64,000 nucleotides of DNA from Pseudomonas sp. PDM15 (GCF_014851565.1 NZ_JACVAA010000001.1:766015-830014); one strand, 5' to 3'. Positions 52,401-61,121 are shown, counted from the stretch's first letter. The notes: generated by a model not told the origin, from the letters alone. Numbers and translations: made by a program.

Positions 52401-54935
52401 GGCCTGCTCGGCCTCCGCTGCGCTGGGTGCCAGTGGCAGCTCCACGCCCAGCGCGGCCAGCCCCTCGGCTGCGGTACCGAGGGCACCGGCGTAGTCGCCG
52501 CGCAGGGAGCAGATCTCGCACTTGAGCCGGTACAGCTCGGCGCGCTGCAAGGGTCGTGGCTCGCGCTCCAGCAGTTCCAGCACCTGGCGTTCGGCGGCGT
52601 GATAGTCGGCGTTGAGCATCAGGCACTGGGCGAACTGCAGGGCCAGTGCGCTGGCGAGTGGTTCGTCCTGCGGCGCAAGTCGTGCCAGCCGACGTGCCTG
52701 ATCCAGGTACTCCAGGGCAGTGGCGGCGGCCGCCGCGGCCATCGCCAGGCGAGCGGCGCGCATCAGCAGGCCGATGAAAGTCTGCCGCTGGCCGGGCTCC
52801 AGCGCCGCGTCGCCGGCACGGACCATCTGCGCCGCCACCCGGAACACTGCTTCCGGGTCGGCCTGTTCGTCGAGCAGGGCGAGCAGGGCCAGGGCGAACT
52901 CGATGTGCATGCTGTCGCGCAGCGCCTTGGGCAACTGCGCCCTGGCAGACTCCCAGACGCTGTCGTGGGTGAACGCCAGGCCTTCGTGGTACTCGCCGAT
53001 CAGCCCGGCCTGAAGCGCCGGACGCAGCAGGCCGATGAGCTGGGTTTCGCTCACCGCACAGACGGCGGCCAGATGGCGTGGCGGCGTGTGGTTGCCGAGG
53101 ATCGCCAGCGCGGCGAGCGCTTCGCGCGTGCGCTGGGGCAGACGTGCCAGGCGCAGTTGCAGCAGCGCGGCGATGTCATCGAGCAACGGCGGCAGGTCCG
53201 CGCCGCGCTCGGTGCCGGCGGACTCGCGCAGCAGGGCGAGGAACTGGCTGATGTACAGCGGGTTGCCATTGCCGCGCTGGCTCAGGCGCTCGGCCAGCAG
53301 CGCCTGCTCCTGCGGGTGCAGATCCAGCTCGGCGTCGAGTAGGCCGGCGATCTCCTCAATCGCCAGCGGGCGCAGGTGCAGCTCCACGGTGCGTGCCCCG
53401 AGGCTGCGGCAGTGGTCGAGCAGCGGTCGCAGATGGGCGCTGGAGCGTACCGCCTGGTCGCGATAGGTGACGATCAGCAGCAGGTGGTCGAAGCCGGACG
53501 GCGGCAGTTCGGCGAGAAATGCCTGGGTCTCCTCGTCGATCCACTGCACGTCATCGAGGAACAGGATCAGCGGCTGCTCGCGGGTCGCCAGCAGACGCAG
53601 CAGATTCTGCAGCATGTCGTGCAGATGGCGCCTGGCCTCGCTCACCGGTGGCGGGTTGGTGCTGGCGGGCAGTGGGCCGATCAGCCATTCCAGTTCGGGA
53701 ATCACCCGTATCAGCATCTCGCCATTGCTGCGGAACGCCTCGCGCAGGCGCACGCCCCAGCGGCGTATTTCATCCGGTGTCTCGCCCGCCAGGCGCGTGC
53801 ACAAGGAAGCCAGTGCAGCGGACAGCGCCGCGTAGGGCATGCTCCGCCGTGCGAGCTCGCACTTGCCGTTGGCGAACAGCAGTGCCCCGCCACGCTGGCT
53901 GCGGCGCAGCTGGCGAACCAGGGAGGTCTTGCCGATTCCGGCCTCGCCGCCGATCAGCACCGCGCCGCCCAGACCCTGCTCGAGACGGGCCACGGCGCTG
54001 CGCAGCATGCCCAGCTCCAGCTCCCGGCCGACCAGGGGGCTGGTGCTTCTGGCCTGCGTTGAGAGGGTGGAGCGGCGAATGTTGCCGAGCTCGCGCCATT
54101 CGTTGAGGCAACGGTGCAGCTCCGCCTCCAGCGCCGTGGCCGAGTCGGGCCGCTGGGCCGGCTGCTTGGCCATCAGCCAGGCGAGCAGGTCGTTGAGCGC
54201 CGCTGGCAATCCGGAGCGCCATTGCGCCAGGTCTGGCGCCGGTACGGCCACGTGCTGGTGCAGCCACTGCACCGGGTCGTTGGCACTGAACGGCAGGCGC
54301 CCGGTAAGCAACTGGAAGAAGCTGACCCCGAGCGCGTAGAGATCGGCGCTGGGCGAGGCCTGGTGTTCCGGCGGCAGGTAGGCGAGGCTGGCTTCGGGCA
54401 GCGGCGGCCGCTTGCTGGCGACCTCGTCGACGCGACAGGCAAAGGCCAGGCCGGTCAGGCGGATCTCGCCGTTGCCGCCGAGCATCAGATGCTCCGGACG
54501 GATGTCGCCATGCACGATGCCGCGGCGGTGCGCCTGGGCCAGAGCGGCGGTGGCGGAGATCGCCAGGCGCAGGAAATACTCCAGCGGCAGCGGCGTATCG
54601 AACAGACTGGACAATGGTCGCCCACCATCGTCATCGAGTACCAGCAACGGTCCCGCGGCGCTGCCCAGGCGCGCCAGCGGCACGACCGCCCAGGCCGGGG
54701 AAAGGCTGGGACCGATGGCGTACTCGCGGTCGAGTCGCGCCAGTTCCCACGGCGAAGCTTGCGCGCTGACCCGCACTACCAGCCATTGCCGACCGGCCTG
54801 TGCATCGCAGACCCGCCAGCGGCTGAGCTCGCCGGCGCTGTCCAGATGAGTCCATTCGACCCGTTCCAGCCAGTCCTCGGTAAAGCGCGGCAAGCCTTCG
54901 GCGGTGGCGAGGATCGGTTGCGCTGGCGGTGTCAT
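49497..54935 (-). CDS. Giant pseudokinase / STAND ATPase / GAF / PAS / histidine kinase
   Basis: This 1812-residue cytoplasmic sensor resembles proteins labelled trifunctional Ser/Thr kinase-ATPase-histidine kinase. A Ser/Thr-kinase-like domain (about 20-280) is degenerate: HGDIRPEH replaces HRDxKxxN and LTGLA replaces the DFG motif. A STAND/AAA ATPase follows (LVGRE at 301; Walker A GGEAGIGKTS at 329-338; Walker B LILFLDD), then helical TPR-like repeats, GAF (about 1275-1440), PAS, and a histidine kinase with phosphorylated His near 1599 (IAHEINQPL), N-box LLRNLITNA and GMGMGLAI. The response regulator gene lies 66 bases upstream. Confidence 0.9.
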   Translation of the reverse strand: MTPPAQPILATAEGLPRFTEDWLERVEWTHLDSAGELSRWRVCDAQAGRQWLVVRVSAQASPWELARLDREYAIGPSLSPAWAVVPLARLGSAAGPLLVLDDDGGRPLSSLFDTPLPLEYFLRLAISATAALAQAHRRGIVHGDIRPEHLMLGGNGEIRLTGLAFACRVDEVASKRPPLPEASLAYLPPEHQASPSADLYALGVSFFQLLTGRLPFSANDPVQWLHQHVAVPAPDLAQWRSGLPAALNDLLAWLMAKQPAQRPDSATALEAELHRCLNEWRELGNIRRSTLSTQARSTSPLVGRELELGMLRSAVARLEQGLGGAVLIGGEAGIGKTSLVRQLRRSQRGGALLFANGKCELARRSMPYAALSAALASLCTRLAGETPDEIRRWGVRLREAFRSNGEMLIRVIPELEWLIGPLPASTNPPPVSEARRHLHDMLQNLLRLLATREQPLILFLDDVQWIDEETQAFLAELPPSGFDHLLLIVTYRDQAVRSSAHLRPLLDHCRSLGARTVELHLRPLAIEEIAGLLDAELDLHPQEQALLAERLSQRGNGNPLYISQFLALLRESAGTERGADLPPLLDDIAALLQLRLARLPQRTREALAALAILGNHTPPRHLAAVCAVSETQLIGLLRPALQAGLIGEYHEGLAFTHDSVWESARAQLPKALRDSMHIEFALALLALLDEQADPEAVFRVAAQMVRAGDAALEPGQRQTFIGLLMRAARLAMAAAAAATALEYLDQARRLARLAPQDEPLASALALQFAQCLMLNADYHAAERQVLELLEREPRPLQRAELYRLKCEICSLRGDYAGALGTAAEGLAALGVELPLAPSAAEAEQAWRQLHTELAGRGPETFAELPDCRDANSQAAIELLAAMVIPGSFIQSNLMLLSTCTAARLSLRHGISAAAVHALAWLGVASAHRFADYPGGYAYTATARRLAEQPQHGASKISVLVALDQVSAWTRPLPFALECAEQALRTSLSQGSPSFACYANNHIVSDLLVLGAPIERMLRQIDAGLAMARNLEFLDAQNILYTQARYIRRLAGDGAGSIPIPSCAALAERVRDSSMGPLHFWWELFEGLLRFLEGDLEQSAVHLDRAWDLSWSVPAHIHLIDLAMFSVLNRAALQTASGCQQDFTRPLQHLRLWAELNPRYFSDRLALAEAELLRLDGRHIEALRRYEEAIGHAEQCGAIHLKGLAHELAGRCHLALGLQASARTHLSQARDAWRRWGAITLAEQAEAEYAFLREQPSAAPPAQLASQQLDLLSITRACQALSREIEPDALIRTLLSNAAMHAGATYIALLLIDDGGLRVEATGLTHSGGIDIHLGDCPSAAQAVPQSFVRLAMHERRCLTINGSEAFRRFADDAYLARVENGSLMAVPLLKQNEVIGVLYLENNLAPGAFEPLRAEVLELLAAQAAISLSTARLYGDLVTENQRRQLSESTLRRTQALLAIGQEVSRYGTFVWRQQSERSFWSPRLIAELGLPPQTDDAYLRDPAVLVHADDRPRFIQGLADASDGRQAFRLEFRTVSLEGTPRFLELAGEADGADAIIGVVSDITERRQTESALRAARSELDRTSQATMLGELAASIAHEINQPLASILSNAGASLRWLERPRPAMEDALEGLRDILSEGQRAADIVRAMRTLARQKPATRKPLALDRVIHQVVAITQADLDDKHVTLSLDLVPATLVLGDSIQLQQLLRNLITNAVEAMQALPPGARRLSIHSRVLGQEVLVVIEDAGLGVAPEKLSKVFQAFFSTKATGMGMGLAICASIVAAHGGVLNTTRGRKDESLFFFTLPVHSPV

Positions 54936-55001
54936 GGTCGATCCTTGGAAGGTGGCGATTGCCTACAACGGGCTGGCATGCCGGCGTGGCGGGGCGGGCA
55001 G

Positions 55002-55985
55002 CTATGCGGGCTCGGCGTGCTGGTGCGGCTCCGGGAGCATGCCCAGCACCCGGCCTGCCATCAGCAGATCTACCAGGGTTCGCGCCGCCAGTTTTGTCAT
55101 GATGTGCTTCTTGTGCACCTTGACCGTGACTTCCTGCAGACCCAGCTGGCTGGCGATCTCCTTGTTCAGGTGACCGCGCAGCAACTGCTCGAACACTTGC
55201 CGCTCGCGTTCCGTCAGCGTTGCGTAGCGTGCGCGTACCGAGCTGCACAGGGTGCTCTGGGCGTGGCGCCGCCGCGCCTGCTCCATGGCCTCGCGCACGG
55301 TGGCAAGCAGTTGCGGCTCGTTCACCGGTTTGGTCAGGAAGCCTTCGGCGCCGGCCTTCATGGCGCGCACCGACATGTCGATGGTGCCGAAGCCGGTCAT
55401 GAAGACGATGGGGCAGGGTGCCTGGCGGCGCGCCAGTTCATCCTGCAGATCGAAGCCGCTGCCGTCGCGCAGGCGCACATCCAGTAGCAGGCAGCCGGGC
55501 CGCTCGAAGGTGCATGTGGAGAGAAACGCCTGCGCCGATTCATAGCCGCGTGCATCGATACCCAGCGAGCGCAGCTGGCGGACCAGGGCGGCGCAGACCG
55601 CCGGCTCGTCGTCGACCACATGGACATTGGCCTGCTGCATCCAGTCCTCCGTCTCGACCTGCCTTAGCGCTGGCGGGGCGGCGGTGCTGTCGGTAGCGCA
55701 GGCCAGGTTCAATCGATAGCCGCGCCGGGGCACGGTCTCCAGCTGGTGCGGGTCCAGTTTCAGCAGCCTGCGCAGGGAGGATATCTGCACCTGCAGGTTG
55801 TTCTCCTCAACCACCGTGTCCGGCCAGACGCTGCGGATCAGTTCGTCCTTGGTCACCAGGCGGTTCGGCGAGGCCAGCAACACTTCCAGAACGGCGAACG
55901 CGCGGCTGCCGAGGCGCACCGGAATGCCCTGCACGAAGGCCTCCCTGCGCTCCAGCGAGAGCCATGCATCGCCTAGCTGAATCAT
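55002..55985 (-). CDS. Response regulator with OmpR-type and LuxR-type DNA-binding domains
   Basis: This 327-residue protein has, in order, an OmpR-type winged helix (about 5-95; VTKDELIRSVWPDTVVEENNLQ, VPRRGYRL), a receiver domain (about 118-235; acidic pair DD at 125-126, phospho-Asp169 in LLLDVRL, Lys219) and a LuxR/FixJ helix-turn-helix (about 255-310; LTERERQVFEQLLRGHLNKEIA). All receiver residues are intact. Having both DNA-binding types around one receiver is unusual. It is the first gene of the operon with the giant histidine kinase, its likely partner, and is divergent from lysR. Confidence 0.9.
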   Translation of the reverse strand: MIQLGDAWLSLERREAFVQGIPVRLGSRAFAVLEVLLASPNRLVTKDELIRSVWPDTVVEENNLQVQISSLRRLLKLDPHQLETVPRRGYRLNLACATDSTAAPPALRQVETEDWMQQANVHVVDDEPAVCAALVRQLRSLGIDARGYESAQAFLSTCTFERPGCLLLDVRLRDGSGFDLQDELARRQAPCPIVFMTGFGTIDMSVRAMKAGAEGFLTKPVNEPQLLATVREAMEQARRRHAQSTLCSSVRARYATLTERERQVFEQLLRGHLNKEIASQLGLQEVTVKVHKKHIMTKLAARTLVDLLMAGRVLGMLPEPHQHAEPA

Positions 55986-56020
55986 GTTGTTACTCGTTGT
56001 TTTACAAGGAAAATATTTCT

Positions 56021-56036
56021 TAGCGCGGTAGCGCTA
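56021..56036. promoter_or_regulatory. 16-bp dyad in the region between the response regulator and lysR genes
   Basis: TAGCGC-GGTA-GCGCTA is a perfect inverted repeat 36 bases upstream of the response regulator start and about 137 bases upstream of lysR. It is a candidate operator for either divergent gene. Confidence 0.4.
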
Positions 56037-56172
56037 TGGGTTAAACGTAGAGGATAAGAATCAGTCGCTCAACCAGAGAATGCGCAGCGCGGCAATTCGC
56101 ACAAATGTTCAAGGTCGGGCTTGCAACGCATGCTCAAATACCAGGAGTAACCGCACATCCGGATGATGGTCG

Positions 56173-57075
56173 ATGAACCGAAACGAGCTGCGCCACCTCG
56201 ACATGAACCTGCTGGTGGTGTTCGAGGCGCTGATGATCGAACGCAACCTGACCCGCGTGGGCGAGAAGCTGTTCATCACCCAGTCCACCGTCAGCGCGGC
56301 GCTCAGTCGCCTGCGTGACCTGTTCGACGACCCGCTGCTGATCCGCAATGGCCGGCAGATGGAGCCGACGCCGCGAGCCCTGCATATCTTCGAGGAAGTG
56401 CGCCCGGCGATGGACGTTATCTCCGCCGCGGTCAGCCGGGCCAAGGCCTTCGATCCGGCCACCAGTTGCAACGTGTTTCGCCTGGGTTTGTCCGACGACG
56501 CCGAGTTCGGCCTGTTTCCGGCGTTGCTCAACGCCCTGCAGCAGGAGGCGCCGAACATCACGGTGGTGGTTCGGCGCGCCAACTTCCTGCTGATGCCGGG
56601 GTTGCTGTCGTCCGGCGAGATTTCGGTGGGCGTCAGCTACACCACCGATCTGCCGGCCAACGCCAAGCGGCGCAAGCTGCGCGACATCGGCGTGCGGGTG
56701 CTGCGCGGCGATGATCGACCCGGTCCGCTGACCCTCGATGAATACTGCGAGCGGCCACACGTGATGGTGTCCTTCTCCGGCGACCTGTCCGGCAACATCG
56801 ACGCCGACCTGGCGCGCGCCGGCCGCAGCCGCCGTGTGGTGCTGGCGGTGCCACAGTTCGGCAGCCTGCGCGCGCTGCTGCGCAATACCGAGATGATCGC
56901 CACGGTGCCGGACTACGCCGCCTGCATTCTCGCCGATGACGGCAGCCTGCGTGCCGACGAGGCGCCCTTCGAGGTCAAACCCTCGGAGCTGTCCATGGTC
57001 TGGAGCGGCGCCTACGACAGCGACCCCGCCGAGAGCTGGCTGCGCGAGCGTATCAGGCAGTTCATGGCCGACTGA
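56173..57075 (+). CDS. LysR family transcriptional regulator
   Basis: This 300-residue protein has the LysR helix-turn-helix (about 8-66; LDMNLLVVFEALMIERNLTRVGEKLFITQSTVSAALS in pieces) and a substrate-binding effector domain. The sequence is closest to the NodD/NahR-like group, judging from HLDMNLL and DPLLIRNGRQMEPTPRA. It is divergent from the response regulator gene and 166 bases upstream of the MFS gene on the same strand, so it may control either. The ligand is unknown. Confidence 0.9.
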   Translation: MNRNELRHLDMNLLVVFEALMIERNLTRVGEKLFITQSTVSAALSRLRDLFDDPLLIRNGRQMEPTPRALHIFEEVRPAMDVISAAVSRAKAFDPATSCNVFRLGLSDDAEFGLFPALLNALQQEAPNITVVVRRANFLLMPGLLSSGEISVGVSYTTDLPANAKRRKLRDIGVRVLRGDDRPGPLTLDEYCERPHVMVSFSGDLSGNIDADLARAGRSRRVVLAVPQFGSLRALLRNTEMIATVPDYAACILADDGSLRADEAPFEVKPSELSMVWSGAYDSDPAESWLRERIRQFMAD

Positions 57076-57241
57076 TCGGCGCGGGCGCCGGCCGGCGACC
57101 ATTCACGCCGGCACCTGGTGCCAAAACGAGCACATGGATGCAATCTCGCGCCTGCCTCGGCGTGGATAGTGGAGCCATCGACAGGAGGATGGCGCCATGG
57201 GCGGATGTAGGCTGCGCAATAGCGGGCGGGGTGCCTGACAG

Positions 57242-58846
57242 ATGGCCATGGACGCACGCCTGGCCGCTGCCGCCGTATCGCCCTGGCAACCGCTGCGCGA
57301 GCGAGTCTTTCGCTGGCTATGGCTGGCCAGCATCGCCTCCAATATCGGTACCTGGATGCACGAGGTGGGCGCCGGCTGGCTGATGACCTCGCTGTCGGCC
57401 AGCCCGTTGGCGGTGGCGCTGGTGCAGGTCGCCGCGGCGCTGCCGATCTTCCTGCTGGCGCTGCCCGCCGGAGCCCTGGCCGACATCGTCGACAAGCGCC
57501 GCTACCTGCTGGCCGTGCAGCTGTGGATGGCCGGGGTCGCGCTGGTGCTGGCGCTGCTAACGCTGAGCGGAAAGATGACGGTGCCACTGCTGCTGATCCT
57601 GACCTTCGCCATGGGCATTGGCACGGCGCTGATGATGCCGGCCTGGTCGGCCCTGGCACCGGAACTGGTGAGCCGCGATGCGCTGCCGGCGGCGGTGGCG
57701 TTGTCCAGCCTCGGGGTCAACGTGGCGCGGGCCATCGGTCCGGCGCTGGCCGGGATTCTGGTCAGCCTGAGCGGGCCATGGCTGACCTTCGCCCTCAACG
57801 CTTTGTCGTTCTTCGCCGTGATCCTCGCCCTGCTGCTGTGGCGTCGTCCACCCAGCGAGTCGTTGCTGCCGGCCGAGCGGCTGTTCGGCGCCATGCGTGT
57901 CGGCATGCGTTATGCCCGCAGCGCCCGTCCGCTGCAGGCGGTGCTGGTGCGCACGGCGGCGTTCTTCCTCGGTGCGTCCGCCGGTCTGGCGCTGTTGCCG
58001 GCGCTGGTGCGCCAGGAGCTGGGCGGCACCGCGCTGGATTACGGTGTGCTGCTCGGTTGCGTCGGCCTGGGTGCGATCGGCGGCGCGGTGTGCCTGCCGC
58101 GTCTGCGGGCCCGTTGCAGCGGCGATGTCATTGTCATCGGTGCCAGCCTGATCTATGCCGGCGTGCTGCTGGGGCTGGCCGGGCTGCGTTCGTTGGTGTG
58201 GCTGACGCCGCTGATGCTGTTCAGCGGTGCGGCCTGGATCGCCGTGCTGTCCAGCCTGCAACTGGCTGCGCAGACCTCGGTGCCGGCCTGGGTGCGCGCC
58301 CGTGCGCTGTCGCTGTACATCCTGGTGTTCTTCGGTGCCTCGGCGCTGGGCGGTATCGCCTGGGGCATGCTGGCCAGCGAGCTGTCGCTGGGAGCGGCTT
58401 TCGCCGGTGGAGCGGCCGCCTTGCTGCTGGGTATCGCCACTCGTCTGTGGTTCTGCCTGCCGGCAACCCGGGTTGAGGATCTGGCGCCATCGCTGCACTG
58501 GCCGGCGCCGATCCTGGACGAGGCGCTGGACTGCGAGCGCGGCCCGGTGCTGATCACGCTCGACTACTGCATCGCCGTGGAAGACGCCGCTGCCTTTCGC
58601 CAGGCCATGCACGCAGTGCGGCACACGCGCCTGCGCAACGGCGCCTTCTCCTGGGGCCTGGTGCAGGACAGCGAAGACCCGCGCAGGTGGCAGGAGTTCT
58701 TCTTCGACGAGTCATGGCTGGAGCATCTGCGCCACCACGGCCGGGTCACTGTCGCCGAGCAGCGTATCGAGGCAGATGCCAGGCGCTACCAGCAGGCGGA
58801 CGTGCCCGTGCGTATCCGTCACCTGCTCGCCGCTCCCCGAATCTGA
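57242..58846 (+). CDS. MFS transporter with a C-terminal soluble domain
   Basis: This 534-residue protein has twelve membrane helices of the MFS_3/EntS type (SNIGTWMHEVGAGWLMTSL at the start; PAGALADIVDKRRYLL as motif A). After about residue 415 a soluble domain of about 110 residues follows (ITLDYCIAVEDAAAFRQAMH, FSWGLVQDSEDPRRWQEFFF), resembling an antibiotic-biosynthesis-monooxygenase-like ferredoxin fold. Members export siderophores or drugs. The ribosome site is weak; a second ATG at 57248 is possible. The YcaC-like gene begins 28 bases after it. Confidence 0.87.
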   Translation: MAMDARLAAAAVSPWQPLRERVFRWLWLASIASNIGTWMHEVGAGWLMTSLSASPLAVALVQVAAALPIFLLALPAGALADIVDKRRYLLAVQLWMAGVALVLALLTLSGKMTVPLLLILTFAMGIGTALMMPAWSALAPELVSRDALPAAVALSSLGVNVARAIGPALAGILVSLSGPWLTFALNALSFFAVILALLLWRRPPSESLLPAERLFGAMRVGMRYARSARPLQAVLVRTAAFFLGASAGLALLPALVRQELGGTALDYGVLLGCVGLGAIGGAVCLPRLRARCSGDVIVIGASLIYAGVLLGLAGLRSLVWLTPLMLFSGAAWIAVLSSLQLAAQTSVPAWVRARALSLYILVFFGASALGGIAWGMLASELSLGAAFAGGAAALLLGIATRLWFCLPATRVEDLAPSLHWPAPILDEALDCERGPVLITLDYCIAVEDAAAFRQAMHAVRHTRLRNGAFSWGLVQDSEDPRRWQEFFFDESWLEHLRHHGRVTVAEQRIEADARRYQQADVPVRIRHLLAAPRI

Positions 58847-58874
58847 TGTACCTACCGCAAGAGGAGTGTTAACC

Positions 58875-59498
58875 ATGTCTACCCCTTACAAGCGCCTGAA
58901 CAAGGACGAAGCCGTCGTCTTGCTGGTCGACCACCAGTCCGGTCTGATCTCCCTGGTGCAGGACTTCACCCCCAGCGACTTCAAGAACAATGTCCTGGCC
59001 CTGGGCGCCGTGGCCAAGTTCTTCAACCTGCCGACCATCCTCACCACCAGCTTCGAGCAGGGTCCGAACGGCCCGCTGGTGCCCGAGCTGAAGGAGCTGT
59101 TCCCGGAGGCGCCGTACATCGCCCGTCCCGGCCAGATCAACGCCTGGGACAACGAGGATTTCGTAGCCGCGATCAAGAACACCGGCCGCAAGCAGCTGAT
59201 CATCGCGGGTGTGGTGACCGACGTATGCGTGGCCTTCCCAGCGCTGTCGGCGATTGCCGAGGGTTTTGACGTATTCGTCGTCACCGACGCGTCCGGCACC
59301 TTCGACAAGACCGTGCAGCAGGCCGCCTGGTCGCGCATGAATGCGGCCGGGGCGCAGTTGATGAACTGGTTCAGCGTGGCCTGTGAACTGCACCGCGACT
59401 GGCGCAACGACATCGAGGGACTGGGCAACCTGTTGTCCAACCACATCCCCAACTATCGCAACCTGATGACCAGCTACTTCACGCTCATCGGCAAGTGA
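58875..59498 (+). CDS. YcaC-type isochorismatase-family hydrolase
   Basis: This 207-residue cysteine hydrolase has the isochorismatase-like fold. The catalytic residues are probably Asp in LLVDHQSGLI and Cys in IAGVVTDVCVAFPAL, as in E. coli and P. aeruginosa YcaC. The physiological substrate of YcaC is not known. GAGGAG precedes the ATG by nine bases. It is probably co-transcribed with the MFS gene 28 bases upstream, suggesting a shared response to some imported or toxic amide. Confidence 0.9.
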   Translation: MSTPYKRLNKDEAVVLLVDHQSGLISLVQDFTPSDFKNNVLALGAVAKFFNLPTILTTSFEQGPNGPLVPELKELFPEAPYIARPGQINAWDNEDFVAAIKNTGRKQLIIAGVVTDVCVAFPALSAIAEGFDVFVVTDASGTFDKTVQQAAWSRMNAAGAQLMNWFSVACELHRDWRNDIEGLGNLLSNHIPNYRNLMTSYFTLIGK

Positions 59499-59514
59499 TG
59501 GTCCGACGGTGCGC

Positions 59515-59534
59515 AGCCGGGCACATGCCCGGCT
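59515..59534. terminator. Hairpin between convergent ycaC-like and araC-like genes
   Basis: AGCCGGGCA and TGCCCGGCT pair perfectly across CA. It lies one base inside the tail of neither gene and has no T-run, so it is a possible weak bidirectional terminator. Confidence 0.5.
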
Positions 59535-59982
59535 ACGCGCCGTTTCTCTGGCTGCCGCTGCGTAGTCGTTCCAGGCGCCACTGGCTCGGCGGCATGCCGG
59601 CCATGCGCGCGAATACCCGCGAGAAATGCGCCTGATCGGCGAATCCGCAGTCCTGCGCGATGTGAGTGAGCGTGCATTGCCCCAGCAGCAAGGCCCGGGC
59701 GCGCTCGATGCGTTGCCGAGTCAGCCATTGGTGCGGCGACATGCCGGTGCTGCCGTGGAACGCGCGGGAGAAGTGGCTGCGCGACAGGCAGCATTCGCGC
59801 GCCAACTGCTCCATCGACAATCCGCTGTTGAGATTGGCCGCGATCAGGGCCTTGGCGCGCCGTTCCTGCCAGGCGGCGAGGCGTACCAGCGGTAGCGCGG
59901 CGTGGTGGTCGCACAGCAGCGGCCGCTGCGGCGGCATGCCGGCGCTGCTGGCAGGGTATTGCGTCGATTCGCGGGCGCCCAT
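59533..59982 (-). CDS. AraC family regulator with DNA-binding domain only (copy B)
   Basis: This 149-residue protein is an AraC-type double helix-turn-helix (about 45-145; MEQLARECCLSRSHFSRAFHG, IAQDCGFADQAHFSRVFARMAG) with a short N-terminus. The start MGARESTQ at 59982 has GGGAG nine bases upstream; a longer frame to 60060 is less supported. It is a clear paralogue of copy A at 48881-49411, sharing AWQER/APWQER and the SRSHFSRAF core. It is convergent with the YcaC-like gene. Confidence 0.87.
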   Translation of the reverse strand: MGARESTQYPASSAGMPPQRPLLCDHHAALPLVRLAAWQERRAKALIAANLNSGLSMEQLARECCLSRSHFSRAFHGSTGMSPHQWLTRQRIERARALLLGQCTLTHIAQDCGFADQAHFSRVFARMAGMPPSQWRLERLRSGSQRNGA

Positions 59983-60170
59983 TCTGTTCGTCTCCCTGTG
60001 CTGGCCGGGGCTCGGGCGCGGACGATCCTGCCGTGCAGCGCGCGGATCGAACGGCCGCATGGCCGGTGGGGCAGCTTCTGAGCCTGGGGAGAATCATCGC
60101 GTCGTCGACGCGCGCGGAAAACCTGGCGGTTGGGACATGAACCGCCAAAGAGGGGCCGGGAACGGACAGG

Positions 60171-61121
60171 TCAGCCGAACTGGTGGCGATACTGGGTCGG
60201 CGTGAGGCCGATGCGCTCGCTGAACAGCACGCGCATGCAGCGGGCGCTGCGGAAGCCGCTGCGGAAGGCCACCGTCTTCAACGGCAGGTCGCTGGTCTCC
60301 AGCAGGTTGCGGGCCCGGTCGATGCGGGCGCTGTTGACGAACTCCATGGGTGTCATCCCGGTATCCCGGGCGAATACCCGGGCGAAGTTGCGGGTGCTCA
60401 TGCCCGCCACGCCGGCCAGGGTCTCCACGCTGAGCTCGTCGGCCAGGTGCTCCAGCACATGCTGCTGTGCCCGCACCACCGGTGAGTCCTCCTTGGCCAC
60501 CTCGGCCAGCAGCGGGCTGAACTGGGCCTGGCCGCCCTGGCGCTTCATCGCTACCAGCAGCACCTTGGCCACATCTACCGCAATCTTCTTCCCATGGTCG
60601 TCGGCGAGGATCGCCAGGGCCATGTCGATGCCGGCGGTGATGCCGCCAGAGGTGATCAGCTCACCATCCTGGATGTAGATCTGGTCGGTTCCTACCTGCG
60701 CCGAGGGGAAGCGCTTGGCCAGGCGTTCGGTGTAGTTCCAGTGAGTCGTCACCTGGCGGCCATCGAGCAGGCCGGCCTCGCCGAGAATGAATGCGCCGGT
60801 GCAGATCGAACCGTAGCGCCGCGAGGCGCCTATGGCATCGCGCAGCCAGGGCAGCAATGCGCCATGCTCAGCGTTGTAGGCGCCGGGGCCGCCGGGAATC
60901 AGCAGCAGGTCGAACTGGCTGGGGGCATCCGTCAGTACGTGGTCGGCCAGCAGGCACAGGCCGTTGGAGGCACGCACCGTGAGTTCGGCACTGCTGATGG
61001 TACGGATGCGGTACTGATCGGTGGCGGCCAGGTAGCGATTGGCGAGGGAAAACACTTCGATCGGTCCGGCCACGTCCAACATCAGTACTTCGGGAAACAG
61101 CAGGATCGCCACGTCTTTCAT
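60171..61121 (-). CDS. GlxA family AraC-type regulator with DJ-1/PfpI domain
   Basis: This 316-residue protein has an N-terminal DJ-1/PfpI glutamine-amidotransferase-like domain (about 1-185; LLIPGGPGAY, and the nucleophile-elbow GSICTGAFILGEAG) and a C-terminal AraC helix-turn-helix (about 215-312). Such regulators control catabolism of small amines or amides. The start MKDVAILLFPEV at 61121 fits the family, although no Shine-Dalgarno is obvious. It lies 118 bases downstream of the amidohydrolase gene on the same strand and may regulate it. Confidence 0.9.
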   Translation of the reverse strand: MKDVAILLFPEVLMLDVAGPIEVFSLANRYLAATDQYRIRTISSAELTVRASNGLCLLADHVLTDAPSQFDLLLIPGGPGAYNAEHGALLPWLRDAIGASRRYGSICTGAFILGEAGLLDGRQVTTHWNYTERLAKRFPSAQVGTDQIYIQDGELITSGGITAGIDMALAILADDHGKKIAVDVAKVLLVAMKRQGGQAQFSPLLAEVAKEDSPVVRAQQHVLEHLADELSVETLAGVAGMSTRNFARVFARDTGMTPMEFVNSARIDRARNLLETSDLPLKTVAFRSGFRSARCMRVLFSERIGLTPTQYRHQFG

